Shown here in pieces: positions 16,258 to 25,072 of a stretch of 50,774 nucleotides of DNA. The stretch spans positions 1 to 50,774 of the forward strand of contig JADLBD010000035.1 of NCBI GenBank assembly GCA_020847975.1, written 5' to 3'. The DNA is from Bryobacterales bacterium. Its GTDB lineage: Bacteria; Acidobacteriota; Terriglobia; Bryobacterales; Bryobacteraceae. A program made the translations under genes and the position numbers. The notes beneath the pieces are model-generated. The model was given only the letters and a program-made list of their open reading frames with translations, had not been told where the DNA came from and did not search any database. Position 1 is the first letter of the stretch. Every line of letters starts with the position of its first letter.

Positions 16258-18849
16258 TCATTGGCCGGCGGCGGCCAGGTTTTCATACACTCGCCGCGCC
16301 TGGTCGAATTGAGTGAACACATGGTTCTTTTCGCGCTCGGATCTCCACCACGGCCACTGTTCGGCCGTGGCCCGAAGCTTGTCGATCCAGCGGATGAAAT
16401 ATTGCGCCGAGACGGCGTCGCGGATCTTACCGTCTCCCACGTAGACGCGAATGGCATTGGTGACGGCGAGTGGATACTCAGAATCGATGACTGCGTCCGG
16501 AGGACCCTCGGCGGATAGCGAAAACCAGCGGCTTGCCTTGACGGGCAATTCTTCGCGGAAGCGCGTTCCCGTGCGTCCGGGATGGAGCGGGATTTCCTTG
16601 AGCACGCCCTGGTTTGAGTGAATGACGACTTTGGACAGCGGCGTAATGGAATGTACGGTTCCTTCGAGCAGCACTGTGCCGCCCGATTGAGGCAGGCGGA
16701 TCACCTCACCGGGAAGGCGGCCGTTGATACGGAATTCGAGAAGCGGCCCGCTGCTTGCGTAGGTATGTCCTTTTCGAAGCGCAGCCAGCCAGTTCTCGAG
16801 AGTGAAGGGACCATCGAGGTGGGCGTAGGTGCGAAAGGCGCCCAACATGCGGTAGTGGTGCAGATTTGTAATGGAATCCTCGCCGCCGACAGGAGTGAGC
16901 GCGAGGTCGTTGTTCAACAGATGATGCCAGACGTCGAGTTGCGCGTGTCCGGAGTAGGACCACTCGAGGGCGTCGAGCACTCCGAGGGCGGCATCCACCG
17001 GCAGCGCGCGGGCGACACCCAAGCCGGTCTCGAGCGGATCGGTATCCACGGCGACAAAGGGATGGACATACGTGGTGAGGGCTCCCTGCGCTTGCGCCTT
17101 GCGGAACATATCGGTGTTACTCGGATAGAGGCTTTCCACCGCGGTGCCCTCGTAGCCCGTGAGGAAGGGTGAGATGAGATGATCCCGCAGGCCGAGGAAG
17201 GATACGTGGCCGTAAAAGGGTGGACGGTACTCCTCGCCTATGTGGAGCTTGACCCGCGTATTTCCGCGCGAGGCAGGGTGTTCGCCAGGGCCGATGAAAT
17301 ACTGCTGGTCGAGAATCCGGTTATCCTTGTTCGCGACCAGGGACATGACGGCATGCAGATCTTCCGCTTCCGCCATGAAAATGAGATTCTCGGGCGTATT
17401 GCGCAGATTGCCGCCATAGTTCATGTGCACGTGAGTGGAGCCGGAATACCAGCCGCGCGCCGGGGCGCCGGCGAGGCGCCGCAAGCGCAGTTCGATTTCG
17501 GCGACATGGCCCGGTTCGACGCGCGCCTCTGCCTGGGCGGGCTGGTATTCGAATCCCTTTACGGCCTGGAGTGTGATGTTTCCCGGCGGGACCTCGACGG
17601 TGAACTCGCCGCGCGTATGGAAGTTGTGCGCGATGCCGATGCCGAGCCGCGAATAGGCTTCGGGGGGAGGATAGAACTTGCCATCAGCGGCCACGCCCTG
17701 AATGCGCGCCGCGGTGAGTTGAGCGGTGCTGTCGTCGATCACCCGCACGTGCAGCTTGCCCATGGGGATTTTCCAGCGCCGGCTGGTGATGGGAATGGCG
17801 CGGCGCGCTCCGCCGTAAGTCTCCAGCAGCGCCAGTTGCGGCATTCCTCCCTGGTTTGAAATGTAGGCGATCCATTCGCCGTCATTTGACCAGCGGGGAT
17901 GAAAGTGGTCCCAGTCATCGAAGGTAAGTTTGTAGGGCGTGCCGCCGGTCACGGGCAGCACATAGAGGTTGTTGAACTGCCCGGCAGCCCCCGCGGTGGA
18001 AGCATAGACGATTCGCTTGCCGTCGATGGAGACATCCGGCCGGGTGCGGAACAGCGTCTGCTCCCTGAGAATGGGAACGGCTTTGCGGATGCCGTCGGGC
18101 TCGACCGGCATGCGCCACAGATCGCCTGAGCCGAGGGAAGCTTCACGGTTGCCGACAAAGATGATCTCCTTGCCGTCGCGCGTCCATGCCGGCTGCGTGT
18201 GCATGTCCCAGCCGCCGACATAGAGGCGGTCGCCGGTGAAACGGTGATCCCGCGTGAGTGCGATGGGTTCGCCGGACCAATTGCCATCCTGAATTCGACG
18301 GACGTAGATGTTGAGGTGACCAGAGGGTTGGCTCGAGACGTATGCGACGAATCGCCCGTCGGGAGAAAAGGCCGGGTCCAGATAAACGTGGTCATCATTC
18401 GTGAGCGAGTGTGTTTTTCCGGTGGCTACGTTGAGGATGGCCAGTTGGATGTTGCGCCCGTCGTCGTCCGCGGTATAGATGATCCACTTGCCGTCGGGCG
18501 ACCAACTGGGTGAGGAGTTGTACTTTGCATCATGCACCAGTTCGATGGCAGCGCCGGTGGCGGGGTCGACTTTCCACAGCGAGCCCTGCATGCCCACGGC
18601 AATCCACTTGTCATCCGGCGACCAGCAGGGGGCCCAGGGCGTCGCGGCGGGCGCCGGAGGGAAGTAGTAATTGAACATGTAAAGCCCGCCTTGCCGTACG
18701 GCCGGATAATAAGCGCGAGAGGCGAAGCAGGACGGGATGGGGACGAGCCCAAATGCCAGGAGCGCAGCGAGCCAAAGGCGGGGCCGCAAGAGTTGCAGCG
18801 CGCGTTTTGTTGTGTGCCGGCCGCACTGGCGGCACATACGAAATGTCAA
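16258..18849 (-). CDS. Exported TolB-like beta-propeller fused to a CehA/McbA-type PHP metallohydrolase
   Basis: The start is probably the TTG at 18849, seven bases after GGGAG and sharing TTGA with the aminotransferase stop; an ATG at 18837 is an alternative. A hydrophobic signal follows (LWLAALLAFGLVPIPSCFA). Residues about 60-350 are WD40-like PD40/TolB blades (PCWSPDDKWIAVGMQGSLW, SPSWSPDGKWIIYTADDDGR, PAFSPDGRFVAYVSSQPSG, HPRWSNDGEWIAYISNQGG). A linker beta domain follows, then the PHP domain: GWYSGSTHVHMNYGG with metal-binding histidines, EDLHAVMSLVANKDN, TTYVHPFVAVD and GGEDSITNLHHY. CehA/McbA-family enzymes are metal hydrolases, some acting on carbamates; the true substrate here is unknown. 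Second gene of the exported-enzyme operon, translationally linked to the aminotransferase. Confidence 0.82.
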   Translation of the reverse strand: MTFRMCRQCGRHTTKRALQLLRPRLWLAALLAFGLVPIPSCFASRAYYPAVRQGGLYMFNYYFPPAPAATPWAPCWSPDDKWIAVGMQGSLWKVDPATGAAIELVHDAKYNSSPSWSPDGKWIIYTADDDGRNIQLAILNVATGKTHSLTNDDHVYLDPAFSPDGRFVAYVSSQPSGHLNIYVRRIQDGNWSGEPIALTRDHRFTGDRLYVGGWDMHTQPAWTRDGKEIIFVGNREASLGSGDLWRMPVEPDGIRKAVPILREQTLFRTRPDVSIDGKRIVYASTAGAAGQFNNLYVLPVTGGTPYKLTFDDWDHFHPRWSNDGEWIAYISNQGGMPQLALLETYGGARRAIPITSRRWKIPMGKLHVRVIDDSTAQLTAARIQGVAADGKFYPPPEAYSRLGIGIAHNFHTRGEFTVEVPPGNITLQAVKGFEYQPAQAEARVEPGHVAEIELRLRRLAGAPARGWYSGSTHVHMNYGGNLRNTPENLIFMAEAEDLHAVMSLVANKDNRILDQQYFIGPGEHPASRGNTRVKLHIGEEYRPPFYGHVSFLGLRDHLISPFLTGYEGTAVESLYPSNTDMFRKAQAQGALTTYVHPFVAVDTDPLETGLGVARALPVDAALGVLDALEWSYSGHAQLDVWHHLLNNDLALTPVGGEDSITNLHHYRMLGAFRTYAHLDGPFTLENWLAALRKGHTYASSGPLLEFRINGRLPGEVIRLPQSGGTVLLEGTVHSITPLSKVVIHSNQGVLKEIPLHPGRTGTRFREELPVKASRWFSLSAEGPPDAVIDSEYPLAVTNAIRVYVGDGKIRDAVSAQYFIRWIDKLRATAEQWPWWRSEREKNHVFTQFDQARRVYENLAAAGQ

Positions 18850-20066
18850 GCCAACGCTCCCAGCAGGCGGTCGATATCGGACATGTTGTTAAAGACCGAG
18901 GGCGCGATGCGCATTTTGTTGCCGAAGCGCATGGCCACGTGCACGTCCGCCTTGCGCAGTTTCCGCATCGCGGTGTCGGGGTCTTTGAAAGTGAAGGCCA
19001 CGATGGGGCTTTCGTTGCCTTTCGGTGTAATGGAGGGGTAGCCCATGGAGGGCAGTTCCTTGTGCAAGCGATCCGTCAGGGTACGGACATGATTGCGGAT
19101 GTTGCGCACGCCCAGACGGTGGATATACTTCAGACTTTCCTGCGCGCAAATAATGCCTGGGCAGGAGGCATAGCTCACCTCGTAACGCGACGGTCCTGTC
19201 ACGGGCTGGAAGGCGATGTCGTCCATGCCCGGTTCGGGGTTGGCCACCCAGGGCGCGTAGTTGAAGCGTACGCCTCCGGAGTGCTGGGTGGGCCGAACGA
19301 ATGTGCCCTGGAGGTCCTTCCGCACGTACATAAAGCCGAAGCCCTTCATACCCATCAGCCATTTGTAGGTGGAGCACGCAGCCAGGTCGATCCCCATCGC
19401 TTTCACGTCAATGGGAATGGCGCCCACACATTGAATGATGTCGGCATATACGTAGGCTCCGTGCGCGTGGGCCAGGTCGCTGATGGCCTTGATGTCAGCC
19501 AGGTATCCGTTCACGTTGGAAACGAGCGCGAGGGAGACGAGTTTGGTCTTGCGGTCCACGGCGCGCTCGAGGTCGCGGAGGTCAATTTGCCAATCGCGGT
19601 GTTTGACGATTCGCACATCAAGGCCGTCGCGCTGGCGCATCTTGTAGTTGTAGATCGCGGCGGAGTAGTGGAGATCATTGGTCACCACGTTGCCGCCCGA
19701 GGCCTGTATGTTGATGCCGTTGAGCAAATTGCTCTCAGCCTCGATGGTGCTTCGGGCAAACGAGACTTCGCTTGGGTCGGCATTGATGAGGCGCGCGAAG
19801 AGGTCCTTGGCTTCCTGGCGGGCGGCTGTCCAGTAGGGCCACCAGGGTTCGCCGATTTCATTTGTCACCCAATCCACGTAGCGGTGCAGCGCCGCGGAGG
19901 AATAGACGCTGATGGGATGGGAAGAAGCGTTGTCCATGTACGCTGCGTTCCGGGTACGGGGAAAGTCGGCGCGGACACTTTCGAAGTCTAATGTGCCGGC
20001 GCGGCTGGCTGCGCTGGAAGCCGTGGCAACGCTACCAGTGAGGAAATGACGGCGGTTCACGGGCAT
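18846..20066 (-). CDS. Tat-exported class V aminotransferase (PLP enzyme)
   Basis: Strong AAGGAG seven bases before the ATG. The N-terminus MPVNRRHFLTGSVATASSAA is a Tat signal, so a folded PLP enzyme should be exported. The class V fold is seen in AAYMDNASSHPISVYSSAAL (substrate and phosphate-binding start), the PLP-stacking aspartate D209 in GAYVYADIIQCVG and the Schiff-base lysine K235 in CSTYKWLMGMKGFGF. The family covers cysteine desulfurases, kynureninase-like lyases, isopenicillin-N epimerases and alanine-glyoxylate-type transferases; no feature decides among them. It is the first gene of a four-gene operon with the PHP hydrolase, RraA-like protein and DAO oxidoreductase. Confidence 0.85.
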   Translation of the reverse strand: MPVNRRHFLTGSVATASSAASRAGTLDFESVRADFPRTRNAAYMDNASSHPISVYSSAALHRYVDWVTNEIGEPWWPYWTAARQEAKDLFARLINADPSEVSFARSTIEAESNLLNGINIQASGGNVVTNDLHYSAAIYNYKMRQRDGLDVRIVKHRDWQIDLRDLERAVDRKTKLVSLALVSNVNGYLADIKAISDLAHAHGAYVYADIIQCVGAIPIDVKAMGIDLAACSTYKWLMGMKGFGFMYVRKDLQGTFVRPTQHSGGVRFNYAPWVANPEPGMDDIAFQPVTGPSRYEVSYASCPGIICAQESLKYIHRLGVRNIRNHVRTLTDRLHKELPSMGYPSITPKGNESPIVAFTFKDPDTAMRKLRKADVHVAMRFGNKMRIAPSVFNNMSDIDRLLGALA

Positions 20067-20252
20067 AAGAATTCTCCTTAGAAGATTTCAAAGCAGTAGT
20101 AACTTCAAGGCGCGTGATTCAAGATATTACTCTAGTTCATTGCGCTGTAGCGCGCTCGCCTCCCAAGGCCACCGGTAGCGGCTGAGCGCCACCCAGGTGC
20201 TCTTCGAGTCTCTCCGAGCACAACGACAGCCGGTCGGGTACACTCATCACTG
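20067..20252. promoter_or_regulatory. Divergent intergenic region with a short palindrome
   Basis: This region separates the start of the aminotransferase operon (minus) from the MFS gene (plus). The aminotransferase ribosome site AAGGAG is at its left end. A 12-base palindrome GCGCTGTAGCGC spans 20142-20153 and could be an operator. A TAATAT sequence on the minus strand nearby may be a -10 element, but no matching -35 is clear. Confidence 0.35.
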
Positions 20253-21485
20253 ATGCCACAAGCCATTGCGCCGCGCCTCAGCCTGATGATGTTTCTGAAC
20301 TACGTTGTCTGGGGATCGTGGTACGTCATCATCGGGACCTACCTGACGTTGACGCTCCGCTTCTCGGGAACGCAGACCGGAGCGGTGTTCGGGACCTCGG
20401 CGTTAGCCTGCATGATCTCGCCATTTTTCGTGGGCCTGATCGCCGACCGGTACTTCGCCGCGGAGCGCGTCCTGTGCGCGCTTCACCTGACCGGCGCGGT
20501 GCTTTTGTATCTGGTGTCCACCGCGAAGTCGTTTCCAGCCGTTTATCTGCTGATGCTCGCCTACTGCCTGTGCTTTTATCCGACCCTGGCTCTCACCAAT
20601 TCGCTGACGCTGCGCAATGTAAGGAATCCCGCGTCGGACTACCCGCGCATCCGCCTGTTCGCGACCCTGGGGCACATCGTGATCAACATCGTCATCGGAT
20701 CGCTGGCGATGGAACGCTCGGCCACGCCATTTCTCATTTCGGCGGGAGCCTCGGTTGTGATGGGTCTCTACTGCCTGACGCTTCCGCATACACCGCCCAA
20801 GGCGAGAGGCGAGGCTTCCTCGTGGCGAACGGCCATCGGACTGGATGCTCTTGTGATGATGAAGGACCGGTCGTTTGCGGTGTTTGTGATCGCTTCGGTG
20901 CTTGCATGCATTCCGCTGACGTTCTACTTCTCGTTCACCAACGCCTACCTCAACACCTCGGGGGTAACCAACGCGGCGGGCAAGATGACGCTCGGCCAGG
21001 TGGCGGAGATCGTAATGATGCTGCTGATGCCGTTTTTCTTCCGGCATCTGCGGCTCAAGTCAATCCTGCTGCTTGGGCTGGCCGCGTGGTCGGTACGGTA
21101 TGCGATGCTGGCGTTCGGAAACGCAGGGGACCTCATGTGGCTTTTCTATGGCGCCATTCTACTGCATGGCATCTGCTTCGACTTTTTCTTCATGACAGGG
21201 CAGTTGTACACGGACCAGCAGGCTCCGCAGCACCTGCGCGGAACGGCGCAGGGTTTTATTCTGTTCCTGACTTACGGTTTGGGAATGTTTCTGGGCTCGC
21301 TGCTATCCGGGTGGACGGTGGACTTCTTTACGACTTCCCAGGGGCGGGATTGGCGAGCGTTCTGGCTCACTTCCTCCGGGTGTGCGTTTGTGATTCTGGT
21401 GCTTTTGGCGGTGTTCTTCCAGTCGCGGGAGCGAATCCGGAGCGGACAATCCGAGGTTGAGGCGGAAACAGCCGTGGCGGGTTAG
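20253..21485 (+). CDS. MFS transporter, NupG/nucleoside-H+ symporter-like
   Basis: 410 residues with about 12 hydrophobic helices. It starts MPQAIAPRLSLMMFLNYVVW, which matches the N-terminus of the NupG/XapB family (RLSxMMFLxYxxWGxWxV). FVGLIADRYFAAERVL is the loop 2-3 signature and LRGTAQGFILFLTYGLGMF is a family-like helix near the C-terminal half. NupG proteins carry nucleosides with protons; in acidobacteria and Bacteroidetes many relatives probably carry sugars or glycosides. It lies 230 bases before the fucosidase gene on the same strand, so import of a released sugar is plausible but not shown. Confidence 0.85.
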   Translation: MPQAIAPRLSLMMFLNYVVWGSWYVIIGTYLTLTLRFSGTQTGAVFGTSALACMISPFFVGLIADRYFAAERVLCALHLTGAVLLYLVSTAKSFPAVYLLMLAYCLCFYPTLALTNSLTLRNVRNPASDYPRIRLFATLGHIVINIVIGSLAMERSATPFLISAGASVVMGLYCLTLPHTPPKARGEASSWRTAIGLDALVMMKDRSFAVFVIASVLACIPLTFYFSFTNAYLNTSGVTNAAGKMTLGQVAEIVMMLLMPFFFRHLRLKSILLLGLAAWSVRYAMLAFGNAGDLMWLFYGAILLHGICFDFFFMTGQLYTDQQAPQHLRGTAQGFILFLTYGLGMFLGSLLSGWTVDFFTTSQGRDWRAFWLTSSGCAFVILVLLAVFFQSRERIRSGQSEVEAETAVAG

Positions 21486-21718
21486 CGGCGGCGCGCGCCG
21501 CATGCGGTTCTCGTGACGCGCCGGCGCCCCGAGGATGATTCACAAACGGCCCGAGGCGGGCCGGAAGACAGAGCGGGAGAGCAGGCAAATGCCGGCGCCT
21601 GGTGGCTGAAACCCATTGACATGCGCGCCGGAGGATTCACCGCGAGACGAGGCCGCGCTGCCATTCAGCAGAAAGCGAAAGGGTATAAAATTTGGATGCG
21701 GCAAAAGGAGATAGACCA

Positions 21719-23071
21719 ATGAAGAATTCCGGATGGACCCGGCGCGAATCTCTGGCCGGTCTTGGCGCGGGCGCCGCATTGACCGCCGCGCTTACTTCCT
21801 CCTGCACGAAGCAAACCTCGGAAAAAAAGGCTGAGGCGAAAGTGGAATCCGGGCCCCCGGCCGGCCATGACCGCCGCATTGCCTGGTGGCGGCAGGCTAA
21901 GTTCGGCATGTTCATTCACTGGGGGCTATACAGCGTGCTCGGCCGGCATGAGTGGGTGATGGAAAACGAAGGGATCCCGATTCCCGAGTATGAACAACTC
22001 GCCAGGCAGTTCAAGCCGAAACCCAACGCAGCCAGAGATTGGGCGCGCCTCGCCAAACAGGCCGGCATGAAGTACATGGTGATGACATCCAAGCACCATG
22101 AGGGCTTCGCCAACTTCTCGTCAAAGTTGACGGACTACAATGCCTCCAAGCAGGGCCCAGGCCGGGATCTGGCGGCGGAGTTCGTGGACGCCGCGCGCGC
22201 CGAAGGGCTGCGGTGCGGTTTCTACTACTCGCTGATGGATTGGCACCACCCGGATGGAGCCATTTGCGCCACTGACGAGCAGGCTCGGCGGCGCTTTGTC
22301 GATTACATCCACGGGCAGATCCGCGAGTTGCTGACCAACTACGGGAAGATCGACATCCTGTGGTATGACGTGGCGTGGCCGCTTGATGCCGCCGGATGGG
22401 AATCCGAGAAGATGAACAACATGGTGTTTCAACTTCAGCCGGATATCATTGTCAACAACCGGAACAAGCTACCCGGCGACTTTTCCACACCGGAGCAGCG
22501 GATTGTGGCGGAGGCGGACAAGGACTGGGAATCGTGCATGACGATGAACGAGAGTTGGGGTTATCACAAGGCGGATGACAACTGGAAGTCACCGAAGACC
22601 ATTGTGCGGAACCTGATCACCTGTGCGCGGGGCGGGGGGAATTATCTACTGAATATTGGTCCGAAACCGGACGGTTCGATACCGGAAGAGTCTGTGAAGA
22701 TTCTCACGAGCGTGGGTAAATGGGTGGATAAGAACCAATCGACTATCTTCGGCGCCGAGCGGTGTAACGTCGCGCGGTCGAGTTACTGTAACTTCAGCCG
22801 CAAGGGAAATACCCTGTATATCCACGTCTACGACTGGCCGGGAGATACAGTCGCCATCGGGGGGATGAAAACGAAGGTGAAATCGGCCAGACTGCTTACT
22901 TCCGGCCACGACGTGAAGGTGGAGCAGGATGATGTGCGTGTGCGGTTTACCGGACTTCCGGCAACAGCGCCGGATCCTCTGGCGACAGTGATTGCGGTGG
23001 AGTGTGAGTCGGAACCGGCGCAGGACATGGTGGAGGTCGTGCGGAAGGGGCGCAAGCGCTTCAAGGCGTGA
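21719..23071 (+). CDS. Alpha-L-fucosidase (glycoside hydrolase family 29), exported lipoprotein
   Basis: The start is the ATG at 21719 with AAGGAG eight bases upstream; the frame's earlier ATG at 21692 lacks a ribosome site. The N-terminus MKNSGWTRRESLAGLGAGAA carries a Tat-like twin arginine and ends in a lipobox (LTSSC, C29). The GH29 barrel is clear: AKFGMFIHWGLYSVLGRHEW, MKYMVMTSKHHEGFANF, LRCGFYYSLMDWHHP, and the nucleophile D217 in KIDILWYDVAW. GGNYLLNIGPKPDGSIPE is the conserved closing motif. It cleaves terminal alpha-L-fucose from glycans outside the cytoplasm. The C-terminal 90 residues form a beta domain. A GC-rich hairpin lies 24 bases past the stop. Confidence 0.92.
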   Translation: MKNSGWTRRESLAGLGAGAALTAALTSSCTKQTSEKKAEAKVESGPPAGHDRRIAWWRQAKFGMFIHWGLYSVLGRHEWVMENEGIPIPEYEQLARQFKPKPNAARDWARLAKQAGMKYMVMTSKHHEGFANFSSKLTDYNASKQGPGRDLAAEFVDAARAEGLRCGFYYSLMDWHHPDGAICATDEQARRRFVDYIHGQIRELLTNYGKIDILWYDVAWPLDAAGWESEKMNNMVFQLQPDIIVNNRNKLPGDFSTPEQRIVAEADKDWESCMTMNESWGYHKADDNWKSPKTIVRNLITCARGGGNYLLNIGPKPDGSIPEESVKILTSVGKWVDKNQSTIFGAERCNVARSSYCNFSRKGNTLYIHVYDWPGDTVAIGGMKTKVKSARLLTSGHDVKVEQDDVRVRFTGLPATAPDPLATVIAVECESEPAQDMVEVVRKGRKRFKA

Positions 23072-23094
23072 AGCGCAGCCAGCATAAGATGAAG

Positions 23095-23116
23095 GCGCGG
23101 GTCGCACAACCCGCGC
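23095..23116 (+). terminator. GC-rich hairpin after the fucosidase gene
   Basis: GCGCGGGT (23095-23102) pairs perfectly with ACCCGCGC (23109-23116) around a six-base loop, 24 bases downstream of the fucosidase stop. It lacks a T tract, so it may act as an mRNA 3' end stabiliser or a weak terminator rather than a textbook intrinsic terminator. Confidence 0.45.
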
Positions 23117-23508
23117 GCCCGGGCCCGCGCCTTTGGACGCACTTATTGCCACGTCCCGGCAACGAGGATCCGTGGAGGGCTGAAGCCTGAAGACTGGCGG
23201 AGGCGGGAGCAGCGCAGCACGAGGAGAATGCGCTGGAACTCTTACGGCGCCTGTGCATCCTGGCATGACCGATCAGCCGGCGAAAGGCGATGCGGCCGGA
23301 GATTCTTCCATCGGGTGACCAAGCCAGGGTGAGGTTCCCACTGACTGCGAACCTTTGAGGACATGCGGCGTCTGTTCGAGCCGCGGCTGGAAGCCATTCG
23401 GGGGCCATGGTTCGGCCCCGGACTTTCCAGTGCGCCTTGTGGAGAGAATGAAAGAAAGGGCCCCGCGCGGCCGGACGCCGCTTTGGAACGGGCCCCGGAG
23501 GCATTTCG
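23117..23508 (+). promoter_or_regulatory. Long structured leader before the aldehyde dehydrogenase gene
   Basis: Nearly 400 bases without a convincing gene. Near its end GGGGCC (23401-23406) pairs with GGCCCC (23414-23419). Further on, GGGCCCC at 23458-23464 can pair with the identical self-complementary block at 23490-23496, enclosing a smaller GCGGC/GCCGC helix. The right arm of the last hairpin abuts the ribosome site GGAGG (23497-23501) of the dehydrogenase. It does not match any riboswitch class I can recognise. It could be a regulatory 5' leader or a separate small RNA. Confidence 0.4.
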
Positions 23509-25059
23509 ATGGCTGTCACAAACAAAAGACCAGGAGTAGACGAAATCCTGAAACGGCTCGGCATCGGGCCGGTGAACTCGGGCGCCTGTGGGACGGAGTG
23601 GATCGGGCATCCCGCGGGGGAGGAACTGAGTTCATTCAACCCGGCGACCGGAGAGTTGATCGCCAAGGTACGCACCGCGCTCGAGGAAGACTATGACGAG
23701 GTCACCTATGGCGCGGCAAAGGTGGCGCGGCGCTGGCGGATGGAGCCCGCTCCCCGGCGCGGGCAGATCATCCGGGAGATGGGAGACGCGCTCCGCGAAG
23801 CCAAGGACGATCTGGGCGCGCTCGTAAGCCTCGAGATGGGCAAGATCCTTGGCGAAGGCCGCGGCGAGGTGCAGGAGATGATCGACATCGCGGATTTCGC
23901 GGTGGGCCTGTCGCGGCAACTCTACGGCCTCACCATGCCCAGCGAGCGCCCCGGGCATCGCATGTACGAACAGTGGCATCCGCTGGGAATGATCGGGGTG
24001 ATCACGGCATTCAACTTCCCCGTGGCCGTCTGGAGTTGGAACGCCCTGATCGCGGCGGTGTGCGGCGACGTGGTGGTCTGGAAGCCTTCGCGGAAGGTTC
24101 CGCTGACGGCTGTGGCGGTGCAGCACATCTGCAACCGCGTGCTGGAACGGCACGGCTGGAAGGGTGTATTCAACCTGGTGATCGGCGCTGACGACGTCGT
24201 GGGCGGGCGGATGCTGGAAGACCGGCGGATGGCGCTGATCAGCGCAACGGGGTCGACGCGCATGGGCAAGCACGTGGCGCAGGTTGTGGGCGCGCGGCTG
24301 GGGCGGACACTGCTCGAATTGGGCGGCAACAACGGAGTGATCGTGATGGCGGACGCCGATCTCGACCTCGCGCTGCGTGCGGTGTTGTTCGGCGCGGTGG
24401 GAACGGCGGGGCAGCGGTGCACCACCATCCGGCGGCTGTTCCTGCACCGCAGGATTGCCGGGGAATTCACCGCGCGGCTGGTGGAGGCCTACAAGCAGGT
24501 GCGCATCGGAGATCCGCTCGATGCGGATACGCTGATGGGCCCGCTGGTGGACGAGGACGCGGTGAGGATGATGCTGTATGGCATCGAGCGCATCGAAGAG
24601 GCGGGCGGCGAGGTGGTCTACGGCGGCAGGCGGTTCCACCTGCCGGGGCATTTTGTGGAGCCGGCCATTGTGAAGGCGAATCCGCGGCTTTCCCTGATGA
24701 AGGAAGAGATCTTTGCGCCCATCCTGTACGTGGTGGAATTCGATAGCCTGGATGAAGTGATCGAGTGGCACAACGCCGTACCGCAAGGATTGAGTTCGGC
24801 GATGTTCACCCGTGATCTAGTGGCGGCGGAGACGTTCCTGAGCGCGCGCGGCAGCGATTGCGGGATCGCCAACATCAACATCGGAACCAGCGGCGCGGAG
24901 ATCGGCGGCGCCTTCGGCGGGGAGAAGGAGACCGGGGGCGGCAGGGAATCCGGCAGCGATGCCTGGAAAGCTTACATGCGGCGCCAGACGGTTACCGTAA
25001 ACTGGTCTGGGGAGCTGCCGCTGGCGCAGGGTATTTCCTTCGATCTGGAAACAAGGTGA
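23509..25059 (+). CDS. NAD(P)-dependent aldehyde dehydrogenase, ALDH7 / alpha-aminoadipic-semialdehyde dehydrogenase-like
   Basis: GGAGG lies seven bases before the ATG. 516 residues with all ALDH landmarks: GVITAFNFPVAVWSWN and WKPSRKVPLTA (cofactor binding), GSTRMGKHVA, the general base E270 in RTLLELGGNN and the catalytic cysteine C304 in GQRCTTIRRLF. The N-terminal segment VNSGACGTEWIGHPAGEEL and the C-terminal GIANINIGTSGAEIGGAFGG are characteristic of the ALDH7 (AASADH/piperideine-6-carboxylate) branch of lysine breakdown, although bacterial relatives also oxidise other aldehydes. No other lysine gene is nearby. It follows a structured leader and precedes the sigma-like gene by 13 bases, so the two are probably co-transcribed. 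Confidence 0.9.
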   Translation: MAVTNKRPGVDEILKRLGIGPVNSGACGTEWIGHPAGEELSSFNPATGELIAKVRTALEEDYDEVTYGAAKVARRWRMEPAPRRGQIIREMGDALREAKDDLGALVSLEMGKILGEGRGEVQEMIDIADFAVGLSRQLYGLTMPSERPGHRMYEQWHPLGMIGVITAFNFPVAVWSWNALIAAVCGDVVVWKPSRKVPLTAVAVQHICNRVLERHGWKGVFNLVIGADDVVGGRMLEDRRMALISATGSTRMGKHVAQVVGARLGRTLLELGGNNGVIVMADADLDLALRAVLFGAVGTAGQRCTTIRRLFLHRRIAGEFTARLVEAYKQVRIGDPLDADTLMGPLVDEDAVRMMLYGIERIEEAGGEVVYGGRRFHLPGHFVEPAIVKANPRLSLMKEEIFAPILYVVEFDSLDEVIEWHNAVPQGLSSAMFTRDLVAAETFLSARGSDCGIANINIGTSGAEIGGAFGGEKETGGGRESGSDAWKAYMRRQTVTVNWSGELPLAQGISFDLETR

Positions 25060-25072
25060 GGAGTTTGACAGT

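Noticed and set aside
20318..21460. A 380-codon frame in the same strand as the MFS gene
   Set aside because: It is a shifted frame inside a gene whose own product has 12 membrane helices and NupG-type motifs. The alternative product is Arg/His/Ala-rich and non-membranous.
23117..23508. Signal recognition particle RNA, 6S RNA or RNase P RNA in the leader of the dehydrogenase
   Set aside because: None of the conserved cores could be found, for example GGAAGGAAGCAG of SRP RNA or GAGGAAAGTCCGGGC of RNase P.
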